Shown: one piece after another, positions 25,701-36,505 of the stretch | How positions within the stretch are numbered: the stretch's first letter is position 1 | How the letters are laid out: every line of letters starts with the position of its first letter | NCBI GenBank assembly: GCA_947623995.1 | Contig: CANQIN010000005.1 | Span: 1 to 39,212, forward strand | DNA from: an uncultured Bacilli bacterium | GTDB taxonomy: Bacteria > Bacillota_I > Bacilli_A > RF39 > UBA660 | Direction of reading: 5' to 3' | Length of the DNA stretch: 39,212 nt | Notes under the pieces: generated by a model | What the model saw: the letters and a program-made list of their open reading frames with translations, nothing else | Databases searched by the model: none | What the model was told of the DNA's origin: nothing | Position numbers and translations under genes: made by a program

Positions 25701-26434
25701 TCTAATTGAATCATTGGTCTTAAATCAGGTGGAATAACGGGAAGAGCTTCAATAATCATCCATTCAGGACGATTACCACTTTCTTGAAAAGCAACTAAAC
25801 AATCTAAACGTTTTACTAAACGAATCCGTTTTTGACCACTTGCCCCTTCAAGTTCACTTCTTAATTCTTCTACTTCTTTATCAACATCAACAGCTTGTAA
25901 TAATTCTTTAATAGCTTCAGCACCCATACCTACTCTAAAACTATTACCATATTTTTCATAGTAAGCACGATACTCTTTATCAGATAAAGTTTGTTTTTTA
26001 GCTAAAGGAGCATTTCCTGGATCTAAAACAACATAACTAACAAAGTATAATACTTCTTCTAAATCTCTTGGACTCATATCTAGAACTAATCCCATCTTAG
26101 ATGGAACCCCCTTAAAGAACCAAATATGAGAACAAGGACTAGCTAATTCAATGTGACCCATTCTTTCTCTTCGAACTTTACTTTTAGTTACTTCGACACC
26201 ACAACGGTCACAAACAACATTTTTATAACGTAATCTCTTATATTTTCCACAAGAGCATTCATAATCTTTAGTTGGCCCGAAAATTTTCTCACAAAACAAG
26301 CCATCACGTTCAGGTTTTAAAGTACGATAATTGATAGTTTCTGGTTTTTTAACTTCACCATAAGACCAAGAACGAATATCCTCAGGAGATGCAAGTCCAA
26401 CTTTAATTCCTTTAAAATTATTTACTTCGATCAT
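22769..26434 (-). CDS. rpoC: DNA-directed RNA polymerase subunit beta'
   Basis: Largest catalytic subunit of RNA polymerase. 1221 aa, the length usual in Bacilli. Visible: N-terminal zinc site ([20 protein letters not shown]), clamp and rudder region, catalytic [16 protein letters not shown] with the three Mg-binding Asp, bridge helix and trigger loop ([29 protein letters not shown]), and the second zinc site ([13 protein letters not shown]). ATGA overlap with the end of rpoB, GGTGAGA as ribosome site. Confidence 0.98.
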   Translation of the reverse strand: MIEVNNFKGIKVGLASPEDIRSWSYGEVKKPETINYRTLKPERDGLFCEKIFGPTKDYECSCGKYKRLRYKNVVCDRCGVEVTKSKVRRERMGHIELASPCSHIWFFKGVPSKMGLVLDMSPRDLEEVLYFVSYVVLDPGNAPLAKKQTLSDKEYRAYYEKYGNSFRVGMGAEAIKELLQAVDVDKEVEELRSELEGASGQKRIRLVKRLDCLVAFQESGNRPEWMIIEALPVIPPDLRPMIQLDGGRFATSDLNDLYRRIINRNNRLKKLLELGAPTIIVQNEKRMLQEAVDSLLDNGRRGRSVSGAGNRPLKSLSSMLKGKQGRFRQNLLGKRVDYSGRSVIVVGPNLKMYQCGIPKDMALELFKPHVIHGLVERGLAHNIKGAKKLIDAKDDCVWDVVEDVITEHPVMLNRAPTLHRLGIQAFEPKLVGGKAIRLHPLVCTGFNADFDGDQMAVHVPLSEEAKAEARILMLGAQNILNPKDGKPIVTPSQDMVLGNCYLTQEKEGEEHEGKVYKDSNEVLMAYNRKEITLHTRIVLPVSSFKHKIFTEEQMDKYLITTCGKIIFNEILPDSYPYINEPTKENIEGITPSKYFIERGSNILEAIKALPLSKPFVKGTLSKIIAQVFKRYKTTETSIFLDKLKDLGFKYSTIAGITVSAADIVPSKTKAQVVADSKALVDKVNKQFSRGLITEEERYNKVIEIWNKANDAIKEELQQVADGDFDNPLFMMMNSGARGSISNFTQLAGMRGLMAKPDGSTIEIPVLSNFSEGLSVSEFFLSSHGSRKGSADTALRTADSGYLTRRLVEVVQDIIVKESDCGSIQGVIVKDLINDKDGSVIEPLAERILGRYTAKKVVNPETKEVIIDKNEMITENIVKKITDAGITQVEIRSALTCKTPNGVCQKCYGRNLATGNIVETGEAVGIMAAQSIGEPGTQLTMRTFHSGGVASGEDITQGLPRVEELFEARNPKGKATISEIAGKVASIKEDNGKHRIVVENDVEAREHVTNYNMKVRVSVGDTVQAGDKLTEGVISPKELLAVTDPLTAQEYILKEIQMVYKLQGVDISDKHIEIIVKRMINKIRIVDPGDTNLVEGLSISLHEFTEANKPVLLNGGIPAKGRPIMLGITKSSLQTDSFLSAASFQETTKVLTDAAIKGSVDYLRGLKENVIIGKLIPAGTGARQYSDIELTLQKQFMDDEAAEMLEENLIGDGLDSVSSPLE

Positions 26435-29400
26435 AAAATCTCACCACCCATATTATCTTCTTCACTATCTATGTCAATGTCACCTGGAAATTCTAAATCA
26501 TCTAAATCTTTTTCGTATTCACTATCTTCTTCCTCTTCTTCTACTACTTCTTCTTCGGTTGTAGATTCTTCTGGAATACTTTCTTCATTTAAATCATTAT
26601 TTAAATCAATTTCATCAATTCTAATTAAATCTTCTTTATCTTCTTCTTTTTCAATATCTTTTAAGTCTAATACTTCATCATCATTATTAATAATTTGAAC
26701 ATTTAAACCTAAAGCTTGGAATTCTTTAATTAAAACTCTAAATGATTCTGGAACCCCAGCTTGATTAACGGTATTTCCTTTTACTAAAGCTTCATATACT
26801 TTAACACGACCAATTACATCATCAGATTTGATTGTTAAAATTTCTTGTAAGACATGAGCTGCACCATAAGCATATAATGCCCATACTTCCATTTCACCAA
26901 ATCTTTGTCCACCCATTTGGGCTTTTCCACCTAGAGGTTGTTGGGTAACTAAACTATATGGACCAGTTGCTCTAGCATGTAGTTTATCATCAACCATATG
27001 ATGTAATTTAATCATATACATGACACCAACATTAACTTTATGTTCAAATGGTTCACCAGTACGGCCATTAATAAGAGTTACTTTACCATCTTCTGGCATA
27101 CCAGCTTCTGCCATTTCTTCATGAATATCTTCTAGGTTAGCTCCGTCAAATACTGGAGTTGCATAATGAACACCTAATTTTTTACCAGCCATTCCTAAAT
27201 GAACTTCTAAGATTTGACCAATGTTCATACGTGATGGAACACCTAATGGATTTAACATGATATCTACTGGTGTACCATCTGGTAAATATGGCATATCTTC
27301 TTCTGGTAATACTAATGAGATAACACCTTTATTACCATGACGTCCACTCATTTTGTCACCAACTTGAATTTTACGTTTTTGAATAATGTATACCCTAACT
27401 AATTTAAATACTCCCGCAGGTAATTCATCAGAATTTTCTTTAGTATATACTTTAACATCATGAACTATACCAGCAGCACCATGCTCTACTTTTAAAGAGG
27501 TGTCTCTTACTTCCCTAGTCTTTTCACCAAAAATCGCATGTAATAATTTTTCTTCACTAGTAAGTTCTTGAACACCTTTAGGAGTTACTTTACCAACTAA
27601 AATATCTCCTTCTTTAACTTCGGTACCAATTCTTACAATACCATCAGCATCTAAGTTACGACGAGACTCTTCACTAACATTTGGAATATCTCTCGTAATT
27701 TCTTCAGGTCCTAGTTTAGTATCACGACATTCAATTTCATAAGTTTCAATGTGTAGTGATGTATAAACATCATCTTTAATTAATCTTTCATTTAAGATAA
27801 CAGCATCTTCATAGTTAAAACCATTATAAGTCATGAAAGCAACAGTCATATTTTTACCTAAGGCAAGTTCACCTTGGTCAGTACTTGGACCATCGGCAAT
27901 AACTTGACCAGCCTTAACTTTATCACCTTTTTTAACTAAAGGTACATGATTGATACAAGATGAGGCATTACTTCTTTCATAATTTGCTAAGTAATAGGTA
28001 TCAAGTCCTTTAGCAGTTTTAACTCTAATAGTTTTAGCATCCGCATATTCAACAACACCGTCAGCTTTACAAACAATGGTACTTCCTGAATATTTAGCTG
28101 CTACACATTCAACACCAGTACCAACAATTGGAGCTTCCGTCTTTAATAATGGTACAGCTTGACGTTGCATGTTAGAGCCCATTAAAGTTCGGTTAGCATC
28201 GTCATAATTCAAAAATGGAATACAACTTGTTGTAATAGAGACAACTTGACTTGGTGATACGTCTACAAAATTAACTTTTTCACGTGGAACAAAAATATTA
28301 TCACCATTAATACGAACAACTACACTATCATCAACAATTCGATTATTTTCATCTAAATTAACAGTTGCTTGAGAAATATAGTAATCAGCTTCTTCATCAG
28401 CAGTCATATAAACTACATCATCCATTTGAACAACACCATCAACAACTTTACGATAAGGTGTCATTATAAAACCATATTCATTTACTTTAGCATAACCAGC
28501 TAAAGAAGTAATTAAACCAATGTTTTGACCTTCTGGACTTTCTACTGGGCAAATACGACCATAGTGACTAGCATTAACATCACGAACATCCATTCCGGCA
28601 CGATCTCTTGATAATCCACCAGGTCCTAAACTTGATAAACGACGTTTATCAGTTAACTCTGCAATTGGATTAATTTGATCCATGAATTTTGATAATTGAC
28701 TTGAACCAAAGAATTCTTTTAAAACAGCTGTTACTGGACGAATATTAATTAATGATTTAGGAGTTATATCAGTCATTTCTTGAGTTGTCATACGTTCTCT
28801 GATAACTCTTTCCATTCTTGACATACCAACTTTAAATTGGTTTTGAATTAATTCCCCAACTTGTCTTACCCGACGATTTCCTAAATGATCAATTTCATCA
28901 GTATTACCAATACTATCTTGTAAATTCAAGTAATAACTAATTGCTGCATAAATATCAGGAATAGTTAATCTTTTTTCATCAACACTTTGATCTACACCAA
29001 TAATCTTAATGGTTTTCTTAGGATCATTTTTATCAAATACTTTAATTTCTTGAACCATTTCATAAGAATCTAATTCTTGATTAACAATTGTCTTATGTAA
29101 GCCATAACCACTTTCTAAAACATCTTTTAAACCATCTAATATTTCTTTAGTAATAACCGTTCCTTTTTTAACTATTACTTCTTTATCTACTTTAATATCT
29201 TCAGCAATAGTACAACCCATTAAACGATTTTTAACATTTAATTTCTTATTAAATTTATAACGACCAACTTTAGCTAAATCATAACGGAAATGATCAAAGA
29301 AACGGGTTACGATATGGTTTTTAGCAGAATCTAATGTAGCAGGTTCTCCAGGACGTAACTTTTCATATATTTCAATTAAAGCTTCATCCGTATTTTTAGA

Positions 29401-30075
29401 ACTATCTTTTTCAATAGTATTATCTAAATAAACATTTTCCCCAAAAACACTTTTAATATCTTCATCACTTGATAAACCTAAAGCTCTTAAAAAAGTTGTA
29501 ACTGGAACTTTTCTTGTACGGTCAATACGAACATACATAACATCACGAGCATCAAGTTCAAATTCTAACCAAGTACCACGATTAGGTATCATTTCCCCAG
29601 TTATAATTGGTCTACCATTTTTATCTATTTCATGCTTAAAATAAACACTTGGACTACGAACCAATTGTGAAACAATTACTCTTTCTGCACCATTAATAAT
29701 AAATGTTCCAGCATCAGTCATTAAAGGCATATCCCCTAAGAATATTTCTTGTTCTTTAACTTCACCAGTTTCATGAATAAATACTCTTGCTAAAACCTTT
29801 AAAGGTGCTGCATAAGTAACCATTCTTTCTTTTGCTTCTTTAATAGAATATCTAGGCGTATCAAAAGAATAATCACCAAAATCAATAGTGACATTACCAG
29901 TAAATGATTCTACTGGAAATAATTCTTCAAAAACTTCTTTAATACCAGTTTCTAAGAATTCTTGGTAACTTTTCTTTTGAATTTCTAATAAGTCAGATAA
30001 CTCCATAGTATTCTTACTTTTAGAAAAACTTCTTCTTGTACGATAATCTCCACATTTTTTTAGTTTATAAGCCAC
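26431..30075 (-). CDS. rpoB: DNA-directed RNA polymerase subunit beta
   Basis: Second catalytic subunit of RNA polymerase. I take the GTG at 30075 as start: GGGGTG lies 5 nt upstream and the protein then begins like other RpoB ([18 protein letters not shown]); an ATG 16 codons earlier lacks a ribosome site. About 1214 aa. The rifampicin region reads [14 protein letters not shown]...[15 protein letters not shown]. Compared with E. coli numbering, Q513 is Lys (codon 28689-28687), N518 is Ile and H526 is Asp (codon 28650-28648), changes linked to resistance elsewhere. The C-terminal 80 or so residues are strongly acidic. Driven by a consensus promoter just upstream. Confidence 0.97.
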   Translation of the reverse strand: MAYKLKKCGDYRTRRSFSKSKNTMELSDLLEIQKKSYQEFLETGIKEVFEELFPVESFTGNVTIDFGDYSFDTPRYSIKEAKERMVTYAAPLKVLARVFIHETGEVKEQEIFLGDMPLMTDAGTFIINGAERVIVSQLVRSPSVYFKHEIDKNGRPIITGEMIPNRGTWLEFELDARDVMYVRIDRTRKVPVTTFLRALGLSSDEDIKSVFGENVYLDNTIEKDSSKNTDEALIEIYEKLRPGEPATLDSAKNHIVTRFFDHFRYDLAKVGRYKFNKKLNVKNRLMGCTIAEDIKVDKEVIVKKGTVITKEILDGLKDVLESGYGLHKTIVNQELDSYEMVQEIKVFDKNDPKKTIKIIGVDQSVDEKRLTIPDIYAAISYYLNLQDSIGNTDEIDHLGNRRVRQVGELIQNQFKVGMSRMERVIRERMTTQEMTDITPKSLINIRPVTAVLKEFFGSSQLSKFMDQINPIAELTDKRRLSSLGPGGLSRDRAGMDVRDVNASHYGRICPVESPEGQNIGLITSLAGYAKVNEYGFIMTPYRKVVDGVVQMDDVVYMTADEEADYYISQATVNLDENNRIVDDSVVVRINGDNIFVPREKVNFVDVSPSQVVSITTSCIPFLNYDDANRTLMGSNMQRQAVPLLKTEAPIVGTGVECVAAKYSGSTIVCKADGVVEYADAKTIRVKTAKGLDTYYLANYERSNASSCINHVPLVKKGDKVKAGQVIADGPSTDQGELALGKNMTVAFMTYNGFNYEDAVILNERLIKDDVYTSLHIETYEIECRDTKLGPEEITRDIPNVSEESRRNLDADGIVRIGTEVKEGDILVGKVTPKGVQELTSEEKLLHAIFGEKTREVRDTSLKVEHGAAGIVHDVKVYTKENSDELPAGVFKLVRVYIIQKRKIQVGDKMSGRHGNKGVISLVLPEEDMPYLPDGTPVDIMLNPLGVPSRMNIGQILEVHLGMAGKKLGVHYATPVFDGANLEDIHEEMAEAGMPEDGKVTLINGRTGEPFEHKVNVGVMYMIKLHHMVDDKLHARATGPYSLVTQQPLGGKAQMGGQRFGEMEVWALYAYGAAHVLQEILTIKSDDVIGRVKVYEALVKGNTVNQAGVPESFRVLIKEFQALGLNVQIINNDDEVLDLKDIEKEEDKEDLIRIDEIDLNNDLNEESIPEESTTEEEVVEEEEEDSEYEKDLDDLEFPGDIDIDSEEDNMGGEIL

Positions 30076-30137
30076 AATTTCACCCCATCCATCTATTTTT
30101 TTGCTTAATAAAAAATTAAACATGTCGCCAATATGAA

Positions 30138-30166
30138 ATTATAAAGGCATTGCAAGTATTTGTCAA
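30138..30166 (-). promoter_or_regulatory. Consensus promoter of rpoB-rpoC
   Basis: TTGACA (30166-30161), 17-bp spacer and TATAAT (30143-30138): a perfect sigma-A promoter. Its -35 box overlaps the last codons of the preceding methyltransferase gene. The 5' leader to the GTG start would be about 55 nt. Confidence 0.9.
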
Positions 30167-30753
30167 TCAATTTTTGCTTTAATTACATAAAAACCTTTAG
30201 ATTTTTCAATTACTTCACACTTAAACTGTAAACTAAGGTCTTTCATCACACTTTTAGCACCTTGATCTTTTCTAATTACAAACCACAAACTACCATCAGG
30301 ATTTAAATGTTCTTTAGCACCATTTAGAATTGCTAAAACAACATTTTTTCCAGCCCTGATTGGTGGATTAGTAACAATTAAATCAAATTTATCAGTAATA
30401 TTTTCATAACAATTAGATAGTATAACTTTCCCATCAATTTTATTCTTTTTAAGATTTTTTTCACATAAATGTATAGCCCTTTCATTAACATCACACATTA
30501 AACAGGAACAAGATTTTATTTTGCTTAAAACAATTCCTATAAAACCATAACCACACCCAACATCAAGTAAACTTTTAAAAGACTCTTCACTTTTTAACAA
30601 GCAATCAACTAGCAATCTACTTCCATAATCAATATGATCTTTAGAAAAAACTCCTAAATCACTAAAAAAAGTGAAAACAATATTATTTTTTTTAAAATTA
30701 ATCGTTCTCATTTCACTTCTTAAATCTTTATTATTAGTAAAATAATGTTCCAA
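30163..30753 (-). CDS. RsmC-like class I methyltransferase (YbxB type)
   Basis: SAM-dependent methyltransferase of the RsmC/RlmG group, likely acting on rRNA guanine N2; the exact target is not known. 196 aa. SAM-binding motif LLDVGCGYGFIGIVLSK, acidic MCDVNERAIHLCEKN, and the catalytic TNPPIRAGK motif typical of this group. The gene sits directly before rpoB, as ybxB does in Bacillus. The start is TTG (30753), with AGGAGTG seven bases upstream; no ATG fits as well. Confidence 0.9.
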   Translation of the reverse strand: MEHYFTNNKDLRSEMRTINFKKNNIVFTFFSDLGVFSKDHIDYGSRLLVDCLLKSEESFKSLLDVGCGYGFIGIVLSKIKSCSCLMCDVNERAIHLCEKNLKKNKIDGKVILSNCYENITDKFDLIVTNPPIRAGKNVVLAILNGAKEHLNPDGSLWFVIRKDQGAKSVMKDLSLQFKCEVIEKSKGFYVIKAKID

Positions 30754-30772
30754 ATTATCACTCCTATAAAGT

Positions 30773-32455
30773 TTAATTTTCTAAAATAAAAGGATTATCA
30801 ATAGTTCCATTACCACTTGTTATTTTAACAGTTGATTTTAAATATGTAACTGGTTTAACACCATATGGGAATCCTACGCTATTTGATACATGAATATTTC
30901 CTAATGAAGATAAGAAAAAACTAAGAGATGCATCATTTATATATTGAACAGGAGTTATAGTCCATAAATCTATATTTGGTTTTAACCAATTATTATTTTC
31001 GCAAATTCCATTATTATATATCTCCATACTGTTTAATAAACAGTTTGTTGCATTTTTTTCTCCAACAGCATAACCATAATCTGAAGGATACATTAACCCT
31101 ATATATCCATCCCATGTTGCTTTTCTCGGAACTGTATCATTACAAAATTTTTCTCCAGTGCCTTCACAGTGTTCCTTGCCATTATGATTGCTTCTTTCTC
31201 CTTCATACATAAATTTGGTTGTTATTTTTGTATTATCATATAATTCTCCAGCTGTTGATGTATTCCACCTTACTTTTGCTATTTTACTCTTTGCATTGGT
31301 GCTAATTCCTGTACTGGTAAAATCACAATCTTCATATTCTTCATTGCCTTTAGAGTAACACATTCCACTTTCATTATTCCAATACAAACTTCTTCCAATC
31401 TCTGGTGTATCACTATACATTTCTGGTGGATTTAGTAGTTTCATTAAATCTGCTTGACTCCACTCATTTATTCCACTATTACTATTTATATCATTTGCAC
31501 TACTATCCCAACTATATTCTCCTATGTCATCTGCTCTAATTATTTTTATTAAACTTTCTTGTTGTTCACCATTATCTAAATTTGTTATATTATTCATGAC
31601 TCCTATGATTCGCCATAATATTGGATTCCCTTCACTATCTCTATCACCTATATCTATATAATTATTTGGATTAGACCCAATATATCTTAAATTGTTATCA
31701 TCGGTTCCTAATTCTTCTCCTAAACTTTCTTTTCCATCATATGCTAAGTTTATTGTATCTAAATTTGCATTTTCTTTCATACAGGTTACTGCATCTTTTC
31801 CTTCTGCTCCACACTTTGCTACTGCACTTCCATATACTTCTCCTATATCATTACTTTCTGTTGCTGCATTTATTACATTGATACTTGCTTCAAATGTTTG
31901 TCCTTCTACTTCATTTCCAGCAATGTCATCTATCCATAAATATAAATTGTAGGTTACTTCTTCTCCATTATTTACTACTCCATCAACTTTTGTTCCTCCA
32001 CTTAATACTCCTGTGTCTAATATATATGATGTCCCTAAATTCTCTACCATTAAATTTTCTAAATCAGTATTTATTCTACTTAATTTACTTCCAACATTTG
32101 GTTTTTCTTCACTACTTTTATATAAAGCATATTTTATTTTACTTGCATCTAAGGTATTTGTACTTAATGTATTTAATGTTAAGACATAATTATTATTAAT
32201 AGTACAGGTATTTGTTATGGTAAATGTATAAGGATTTGTACTTAATCCTATACTATCATTTACTGGATACGTATTATCTAATTTTATACTTTCACTTTGC
32301 TCACTAAATCCTATACTAAAACATCCTACATCCATCTCATTTTCATTTGTTTGTTCTTCGGTTATTATCCACAAAGCATATGATTGGGTTATATATAAAC
32401 ATCCCACTAACATTAATCCAATTATTAATAATGATAATTTATATCTTACTTTCAT
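30773..32455 (-). CDS. Secreted/surface protein with TasA-like leader and DUF6273-like C-terminal domain
   Basis: About 560 residues. The N-terminus has a hydrophobic segment (LSLLIIGLMLVGCLYI, with LVGC as a possible but weak lipobox) followed by SYALWIITEEQTNENEMDVG, the same layout as in the gene at 21047-22674 (TYAYWILTRQQTGEN). Residues about 50-200 look like a beta-rich TasA/camelysin-type domain. The C-terminal 320 residues resemble domains common in uncultured gut Bacilli: YIDIGDRDSEGNPILWRIIG, NEWSQADLMKLLNP, GLMYPSDYGYA, LWTITPVQY, VKPVTYLKSTVKI. Several Cys. I use the ATG at 32455; a TTG three codons earlier is too close to AGGGA. Promoter at 32486-32514. Confidence 0.82.
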   Translation of the reverse strand: MKVRYKLSLLIIGLMLVGCLYITQSYALWIITEEQTNENEMDVGCFSIGFSEQSESIKLDNTYPVNDSIGLSTNPYTFTITNTCTINNNYVLTLNTLSTNTLDASKIKYALYKSSEEKPNVGSKLSRINTDLENLMVENLGTSYILDTGVLSGGTKVDGVVNNGEEVTYNLYLWIDDIAGNEVEGQTFEASINVINAATESNDIGEVYGSAVAKCGAEGKDAVTCMKENANLDTINLAYDGKESLGEELGTDDNNLRYIGSNPNNYIDIGDRDSEGNPILWRIIGVMNNITNLDNGEQQESLIKIIRADDIGEYSWDSSANDINSNSGINEWSQADLMKLLNPPEMYSDTPEIGRSLYWNNESGMCYSKGNEEYEDCDFTSTGISTNAKSKIAKVRWNTSTAGELYDNTKITTKFMYEGERSNHNGKEHCEGTGEKFCNDTVPRKATWDGYIGLMYPSDYGYAVGEKNATNCLLNSMEIYNNGICENNNWLKPNIDLWTITPVQYINDASLSFFLSSLGNIHVSNSVGFPYGVKPVTYLKSTVKITSGNGTIDNPFILEN

Positions 32456-32485
32456 TTTTACCAATCCCTATTCTAAGTTATTAAA

Positions 32486-32514
32486 AGTATACAATAGTTT
32501 TTATTGATTCGCAA
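32486..32514 (-). promoter_or_regulatory. Promoter of the surface-protein gene at 30773-32455
   Basis: TTGCGA (32514-32509), 17-bp spacer, TATACT (32491-32486). It probably also feeds the methyltransferase gene, which follows with a 19-bp gap. Confidence 0.6.
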
Positions 32515-32544
32515 GTTTGTAAAGCAAAAAATCTAACATTGACA

Positions 32545-33855
32545 TTATTTTTTTACTTTAATTGATTTAAATAATTTATGCCATAATTTTTCTGAAGAAT
32601 AATTTAAAATTCCTACTTTATAAATTCTTAAACCATATTTAAAAATCAAAAACATAAATATTCCAGATATAGCTGTAGCAATTCCTAGTTCTAATATAGA
32701 TACTTGTCCTAAAATAAATAATGTTGGTGATATTAAAAACGATAGTATTGGTATAAAAGAAATAACTTTAATAAATAATGAGCCTTCAAAAGTTGTAGCC
32801 ATCATAGCTAAATAATAACCCAAGACTAAAATAATCATTAAAGGCATTTGTAGTTGTTGAAAATCTTCAGTACTAGTTGTCATTGAGGCTAATACTCCCG
32901 AAATAATAGCATATGATATAAAAGAAAAGATAAATAAAATGATAATAATAGGTAATCCTTTTACTAATAAACTTGTTATTCCCAGTTCATTAATAACATT
33001 TATTATCTCGCCAAGTTCTCCACTACTAAGGCTTAAAGAAATACTTCCACCTATAATTACTCTTACTAACATAGCTAGTAAAGCATATAAAATAAATAAA
33101 CAACCTTGAATAGTGACAAATAATGTTGACGCAATAATCTTAGCTAAAAAATGAACTTTGGGCGAAACATTTGAAATAATTATTTCCATACTTTTAGTAG
33201 CTTTTTCATCATTTACTTCAGCCCCAATCATTTGAACAAGTAAAGTAATTAATAAAAAGCATGGTAAAATGAAAATCATCATTACCCCAACCGAAATAAA
33301 TTCTTTATTATCAGCATCTGTTTTTTCAGGATTTAAAGTTTTTATTTCAACATTTACAGGATTAGTTAAAGCCATAATTTCTTCTTCTGTTAAATTATTT
33401 TCTTCAATAACAATTTTAGTTTTTAAACTATTTAGTGAAGTATTAATCAGTTGTTTAGTAATTGTTCCCACTTCATCATAACTAATTATTTTACCACCTA
33501 AATAATTATTATTTTCTTTATCAATAACTAAAACAATTTTATCTAATTCATTTTCTAAAGTAGAAGTTTCTTCATCTTCATTTTTAAAAGATTTTTCTAA
33601 TTTATAATCTTTCATATCTAAATTTAAAGCTGTATTGTTAAAAACACTAACAAATTCATCATAAACATTTAATTTATCAACAACATAAATAGTTGTTAAA
33701 TTATTAAAATCACCACCAAAAAAAGTAATAATTTTATCAATATTAAAAATGCCAATTAATAATATTGCAATAATAATATTAGCAATTTTAAACCATTTAG
33801 TTCCTATTTTCTTCATTAAACTTTGTTTAATTAAAAATTTGAATTTATTCTTCAT
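32545..33855 (-). CDS. ABC-2 type exporter permease (NatB-like)
   Basis: Membrane half of an ABC exporter. About 436 aa: one N-terminal helix (IANIIIAILLIGIFNIDKIITFF), a large extracytoplasmic domain (about 45-200), then five or six helices (FISVGVMMIFILPCFLLITLL onward) separated by the MEIIISNVSPKVHFLAKII segment typical of NatB/YhaP permeases. The ATG at 33855 is preferred because AGGTG lies 6 nt upstream. It overlaps the ATPase gene by 11 bp. Substrate cannot be told; relatives export sodium or unknown compounds. Confidence 0.88.
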   Translation of the reverse strand: MKNKFKFLIKQSLMKKIGTKWFKIANIIIAILLIGIFNIDKIITFFGGDFNNLTTIYVVDKLNVYDEFVSVFNNTALNLDMKDYKLEKSFKNEDEETSTLENELDKIVLVIDKENNNYLGGKIISYDEVGTITKQLINTSLNSLKTKIVIEENNLTEEEIMALTNPVNVEIKTLNPEKTDADNKEFISVGVMMIFILPCFLLITLLVQMIGAEVNDEKATKSMEIIISNVSPKVHFLAKIIASTLFVTIQGCLFILYALLAMLVRVIIGGSISLSLSSGELGEIINVINELGITSLLVKGLPIIIILFIFSFISYAIISGVLASMTTSTEDFQQLQMPLMIILVLGYYLAMMATTFEGSLFIKVISFIPILSFLISPTLFILGQVSILELGIATAISGIFMFLIFKYGLRIYKVGILNYSSEKLWHKLFKSIKVKK

Positions 33856-34744
33856 AATATGCACCTACTTTATTTAAAAATATTTCATTTAATGAAGGAT
33901 CTTCAACCATAAATTTAATAATATTTTCTCCTTTTTTAACAACTTCAAAAACATCATTAATATATTTTTCATCTTCTATTTTAACAATTATTTCATTAGC
34001 ATTATCTTCTACTTCTAAAACCCCTTTAACATTCTTTAATTTTTCTTCATCAACATCTCCAATAATATGAATATTTTTCTTACGATAATCTTTTTTAATT
34101 TGTTTAATACTTCCTTTTAAAACACTTTTACCTTTAACTAATACTACTAAATTATCACAAAACATTTCAACGTGTTCCATTCGATGTGATGAAAAAATAA
34201 TAATCCGATTTCTTTCTTTAAATTCTTTCATAACTTTAACAAATTCTTCAACATTTATTGGATCTAAACCCGTAAATGGTTCATCTAATATTAAAAGTTT
34301 AGGATCATTTATGATGGCACTTATAAATTGAATTTTTTGTTGATTTCCTTTACTTAATTCTTTTATTTTACGATTTTTGTATTCACTAATGTGAAAACGA
34401 TTTAAATAATAATCTAATTTTTCTAAGATATCTTTTTCTTTCATACCTTTTAAAGTTCCATACATTATTATTTGTTCTTTAACTGTTAATTTAGTTAGTA
34501 GGCTTCGCTCTTCAGTTAAAAAACCAATTTGATCAGTAAGGTCATAATTAATTGGTTTGTCATCTAAGGTTATTGTTCCTTTGGTTTGCTCAAGTAGGCC
34601 AATAATCATTCTAAAAGTTGTTGTTTTACCTGCACCATTAACTCCTAATAAACCAAATATTTCGCCTTCTTTAACGGTTAATGATAAATCATCAACTGCT
34701 AAATGATTACCATAATATTTTGTAACATTTTCTAATTTTAACAT
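33845..34744 (-). CDS. ABC transporter ATP-binding protein (NatA-like)
   Basis: ATPase half of the exporter. 299 aa: Walker A GVNGAGKTTT (about 35-44), Q-loop GFLTEE, signature LSKGNQQKIQ, Walker B KLLILDEPFTGLDP, switch His in IIFSSHRMEHVE, and a C-terminal domain of about 80 residues usual in the NatA/YhaQ group. AAAGGAG precedes the ATG. It is coupled to the permease gene downstream and follows mutL by 16 bp, so it is likely part of the yqeG-yqeH-mutL transcript. Confidence 0.93.
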   Translation of the reverse strand: MLKLENVTKYYGNHLAVDDLSLTVKEGEIFGLLGVNGAGKTTTFRMIIGLLEQTKGTITLDDKPINYDLTDQIGFLTEERSLLTKLTVKEQIIMYGTLKGMKEKDILEKLDYYLNRFHISEYKNRKIKELSKGNQQKIQFISAIINDPKLLILDEPFTGLDPINVEEFVKVMKEFKERNRIIIFSSHRMEHVEMFCDNLVVLVKGKSVLKGSIKQIKKDYRKKNIHIIGDVDEEKLKNVKGVLEVEDNANEIIVKIEDEKYINDVFEVVKKGENIIKFMVEDPSLNEIFLNKVGAYYEE

Positions 34745-34760
34745 TGTTGCTCCTTTCTTT

Positions 34761-36503
34761 CTAATTCATTACTCTTTTAAACATTCTTTCTAAATCATAA
34801 TTACTAAATTTAATAATTGTTGGTCTACCATGAGGACAATTATAAGGATTATCACAAGCACATAATTCTTTTAGTAATTCTTCCATTGCTTCTTTTGATA
34901 TATGCATATTAGCTTTAATAGACATTTTACAGGCTAAAGTAATGGCAATACTTTCATTAAATTTAACCGGGTCAATACTTTTTAAACCACCCGTTATTAA
35001 ATCAATTATTTTTCTAATACTTTCTTCTTCATAACCACTTCTAAGCCAAGTTGGATGTCCTTTAAATATTAAGGTGTTTAAACCAAATTCTTCAAAATCA
35101 AAACCAAGTTCTTTTAATTTAGCTTCTTCTTCTTTAACTTTCATCATTTCACTAGAAGATAATTCAATGGTAATCGGAATTAATAAACTAGTTGTATAAG
35201 TTTTTTTAGCTTTTAGGGCAGCCATATTGCGTTCATAATTTACTCTTTCTTGAGCAGCGTGTTGGTCAATTAAATAAACGCCCTCTTCATTTTCCGCAAT
35301 GATATAGGTACCATGAGCAAGACCTACTGGATATAAAACTAATTCTTTCATTTCTTTATTTACGATTACAGCTTCTTCACTATCTTCTTTGAAATTTAAT
35401 TCCGTTTGAACATTTACTGGTTCATCATTATAAGTAGCTGTTTGTTCTTTAATAATATTATTTACAATAGCTTTTTGTTCTATATTATCTTCCCGATCTT
35501 TTAAGGCATTTGGTATTAATAAACTTTTATATAAAGCATCTTTTAAAGTTTTAACAATTAAATTACTTAAAACATCTATTTTACCAATTTTAATATCTTG
35601 TTTAGTGGGATGAATATTTACATCAATTAAAGTTGGATCGGTATTAATTTTTAAAATAACAATTGGATATTTAATATCAGGTTTATAGGTATAATAAGCA
35701 TCATTTATAGCTTTATTAATATCATAATTTTTAACTACCCGGTCATTAACAATTGTTATCATATGATTACGATTACTCTTTAATATTTCTGGTTTACAAA
35801 TATAACCATATAAATCAAAATCATCATTGCTACTTTTTACTAGAATCATTTTAGAAGATACACTTAATCCATATATTTCATGAATTGTTTTAAGTAAATC
35901 ATTTGACCCACTAGTTTTAACAACTAAATGTTTATCATTAGTTAAAGTAAAAGCAATATCGGGATTAGCAAGAGCTAATCTTTCAATAAAAGATACACAA
36001 TTAGCTAATTCGGTTTGTTCACTTTTTAAGTATTTTAAACGAGCTGGCGTATTATAAAATAATTTAGTAACGGTAATGGATGTCCCTTTTCTTAAAGATG
36101 ATGCTTTATCTTCTTTTAATTTACCACCTTCAATAATTATTTCTCTACCATCTTTTCCATCACTCGTTTTTAACACACATTTACTAACACTAGCAATTGA
36201 GGGAAGAGCTTCACCTCTAAAACCTAAAGTACTTATGAAAAACAAATCATCTTCTTTATATAATTTACTAGTCGCGTGTCTTTGAAAAGCTAGTAAGGCA
36301 TCATCTTTACTCATGCCATCACCATCATCAATTACCGTAATTTCTTTCTTGCCACCTTCTAGCAAATTAACTACAATATTATGAGCATGAGCATCAATAC
36401 TGTTTTCACATAATTCTTTAACAATTGAAGCACATTTTTCAACAACTTCGCCTGCGGCAATTTTATTAGCTAAAATTTCACTCATTACTTTAATTTTACT
36501 CAT
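34761..36503 (-). CDS. mutL: DNA mismatch repair protein MutL
   Basis: Mismatch repair matchmaker and nicking enzyme. 580 aa from the ATG at 36503 (GGAAGGTG upstream); an earlier start would lie inside yqeH. N-terminal GHKL ATPase: IAAGEVVEKCASIVKELCENS, DDGDGM, GFRGEALPSI. The C-terminal domain has the endonuclease metal motif DQHAAQERVNYE near 420 and ACKMSIKAN and CPHGRP, so this is the nicking type of MutL used where no MutH exists. mutS is not in the window. Two bases separate it from yqeH. Confidence 0.96.
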   Translation of the reverse strand: MSKIKVMSEILANKIAAGEVVEKCASIVKELCENSIDAHAHNIVVNLLEGGKKEITVIDDGDGMSKDDALLAFQRHATSKLYKEDDLFFISTLGFRGEALPSIASVSKCVLKTSDGKDGREIIIEGGKLKEDKASSLRKGTSITVTKLFYNTPARLKYLKSEQTELANCVSFIERLALANPDIAFTLTNDKHLVVKTSGSNDLLKTIHEIYGLSVSSKMILVKSSNDDFDLYGYICKPEILKSNRNHMITIVNDRVVKNYDINKAINDAYYTYKPDIKYPIVILKINTDPTLIDVNIHPTKQDIKIGKIDVLSNLIVKTLKDALYKSLLIPNALKDREDNIEQKAIVNNIIKEQTATYNDEPVNVQTELNFKEDSEEAVIVNKEMKELVLYPVGLAHGTYIIAENEEGVYLIDQHAAQERVNYERNMAALKAKKTYTTSLLIPITIELSSSEMMKVKEEEAKLKELGFDFEEFGLNTLIFKGHPTWLRSGYEEESIRKIIDLITGGLKSIDPVKFNESIAITLACKMSIKANMHISKEAMEELLKELCACDNPYNCPHGRPTIIKFSNYDLERMFKRVMN

Positions 36504-36505
36504 TT

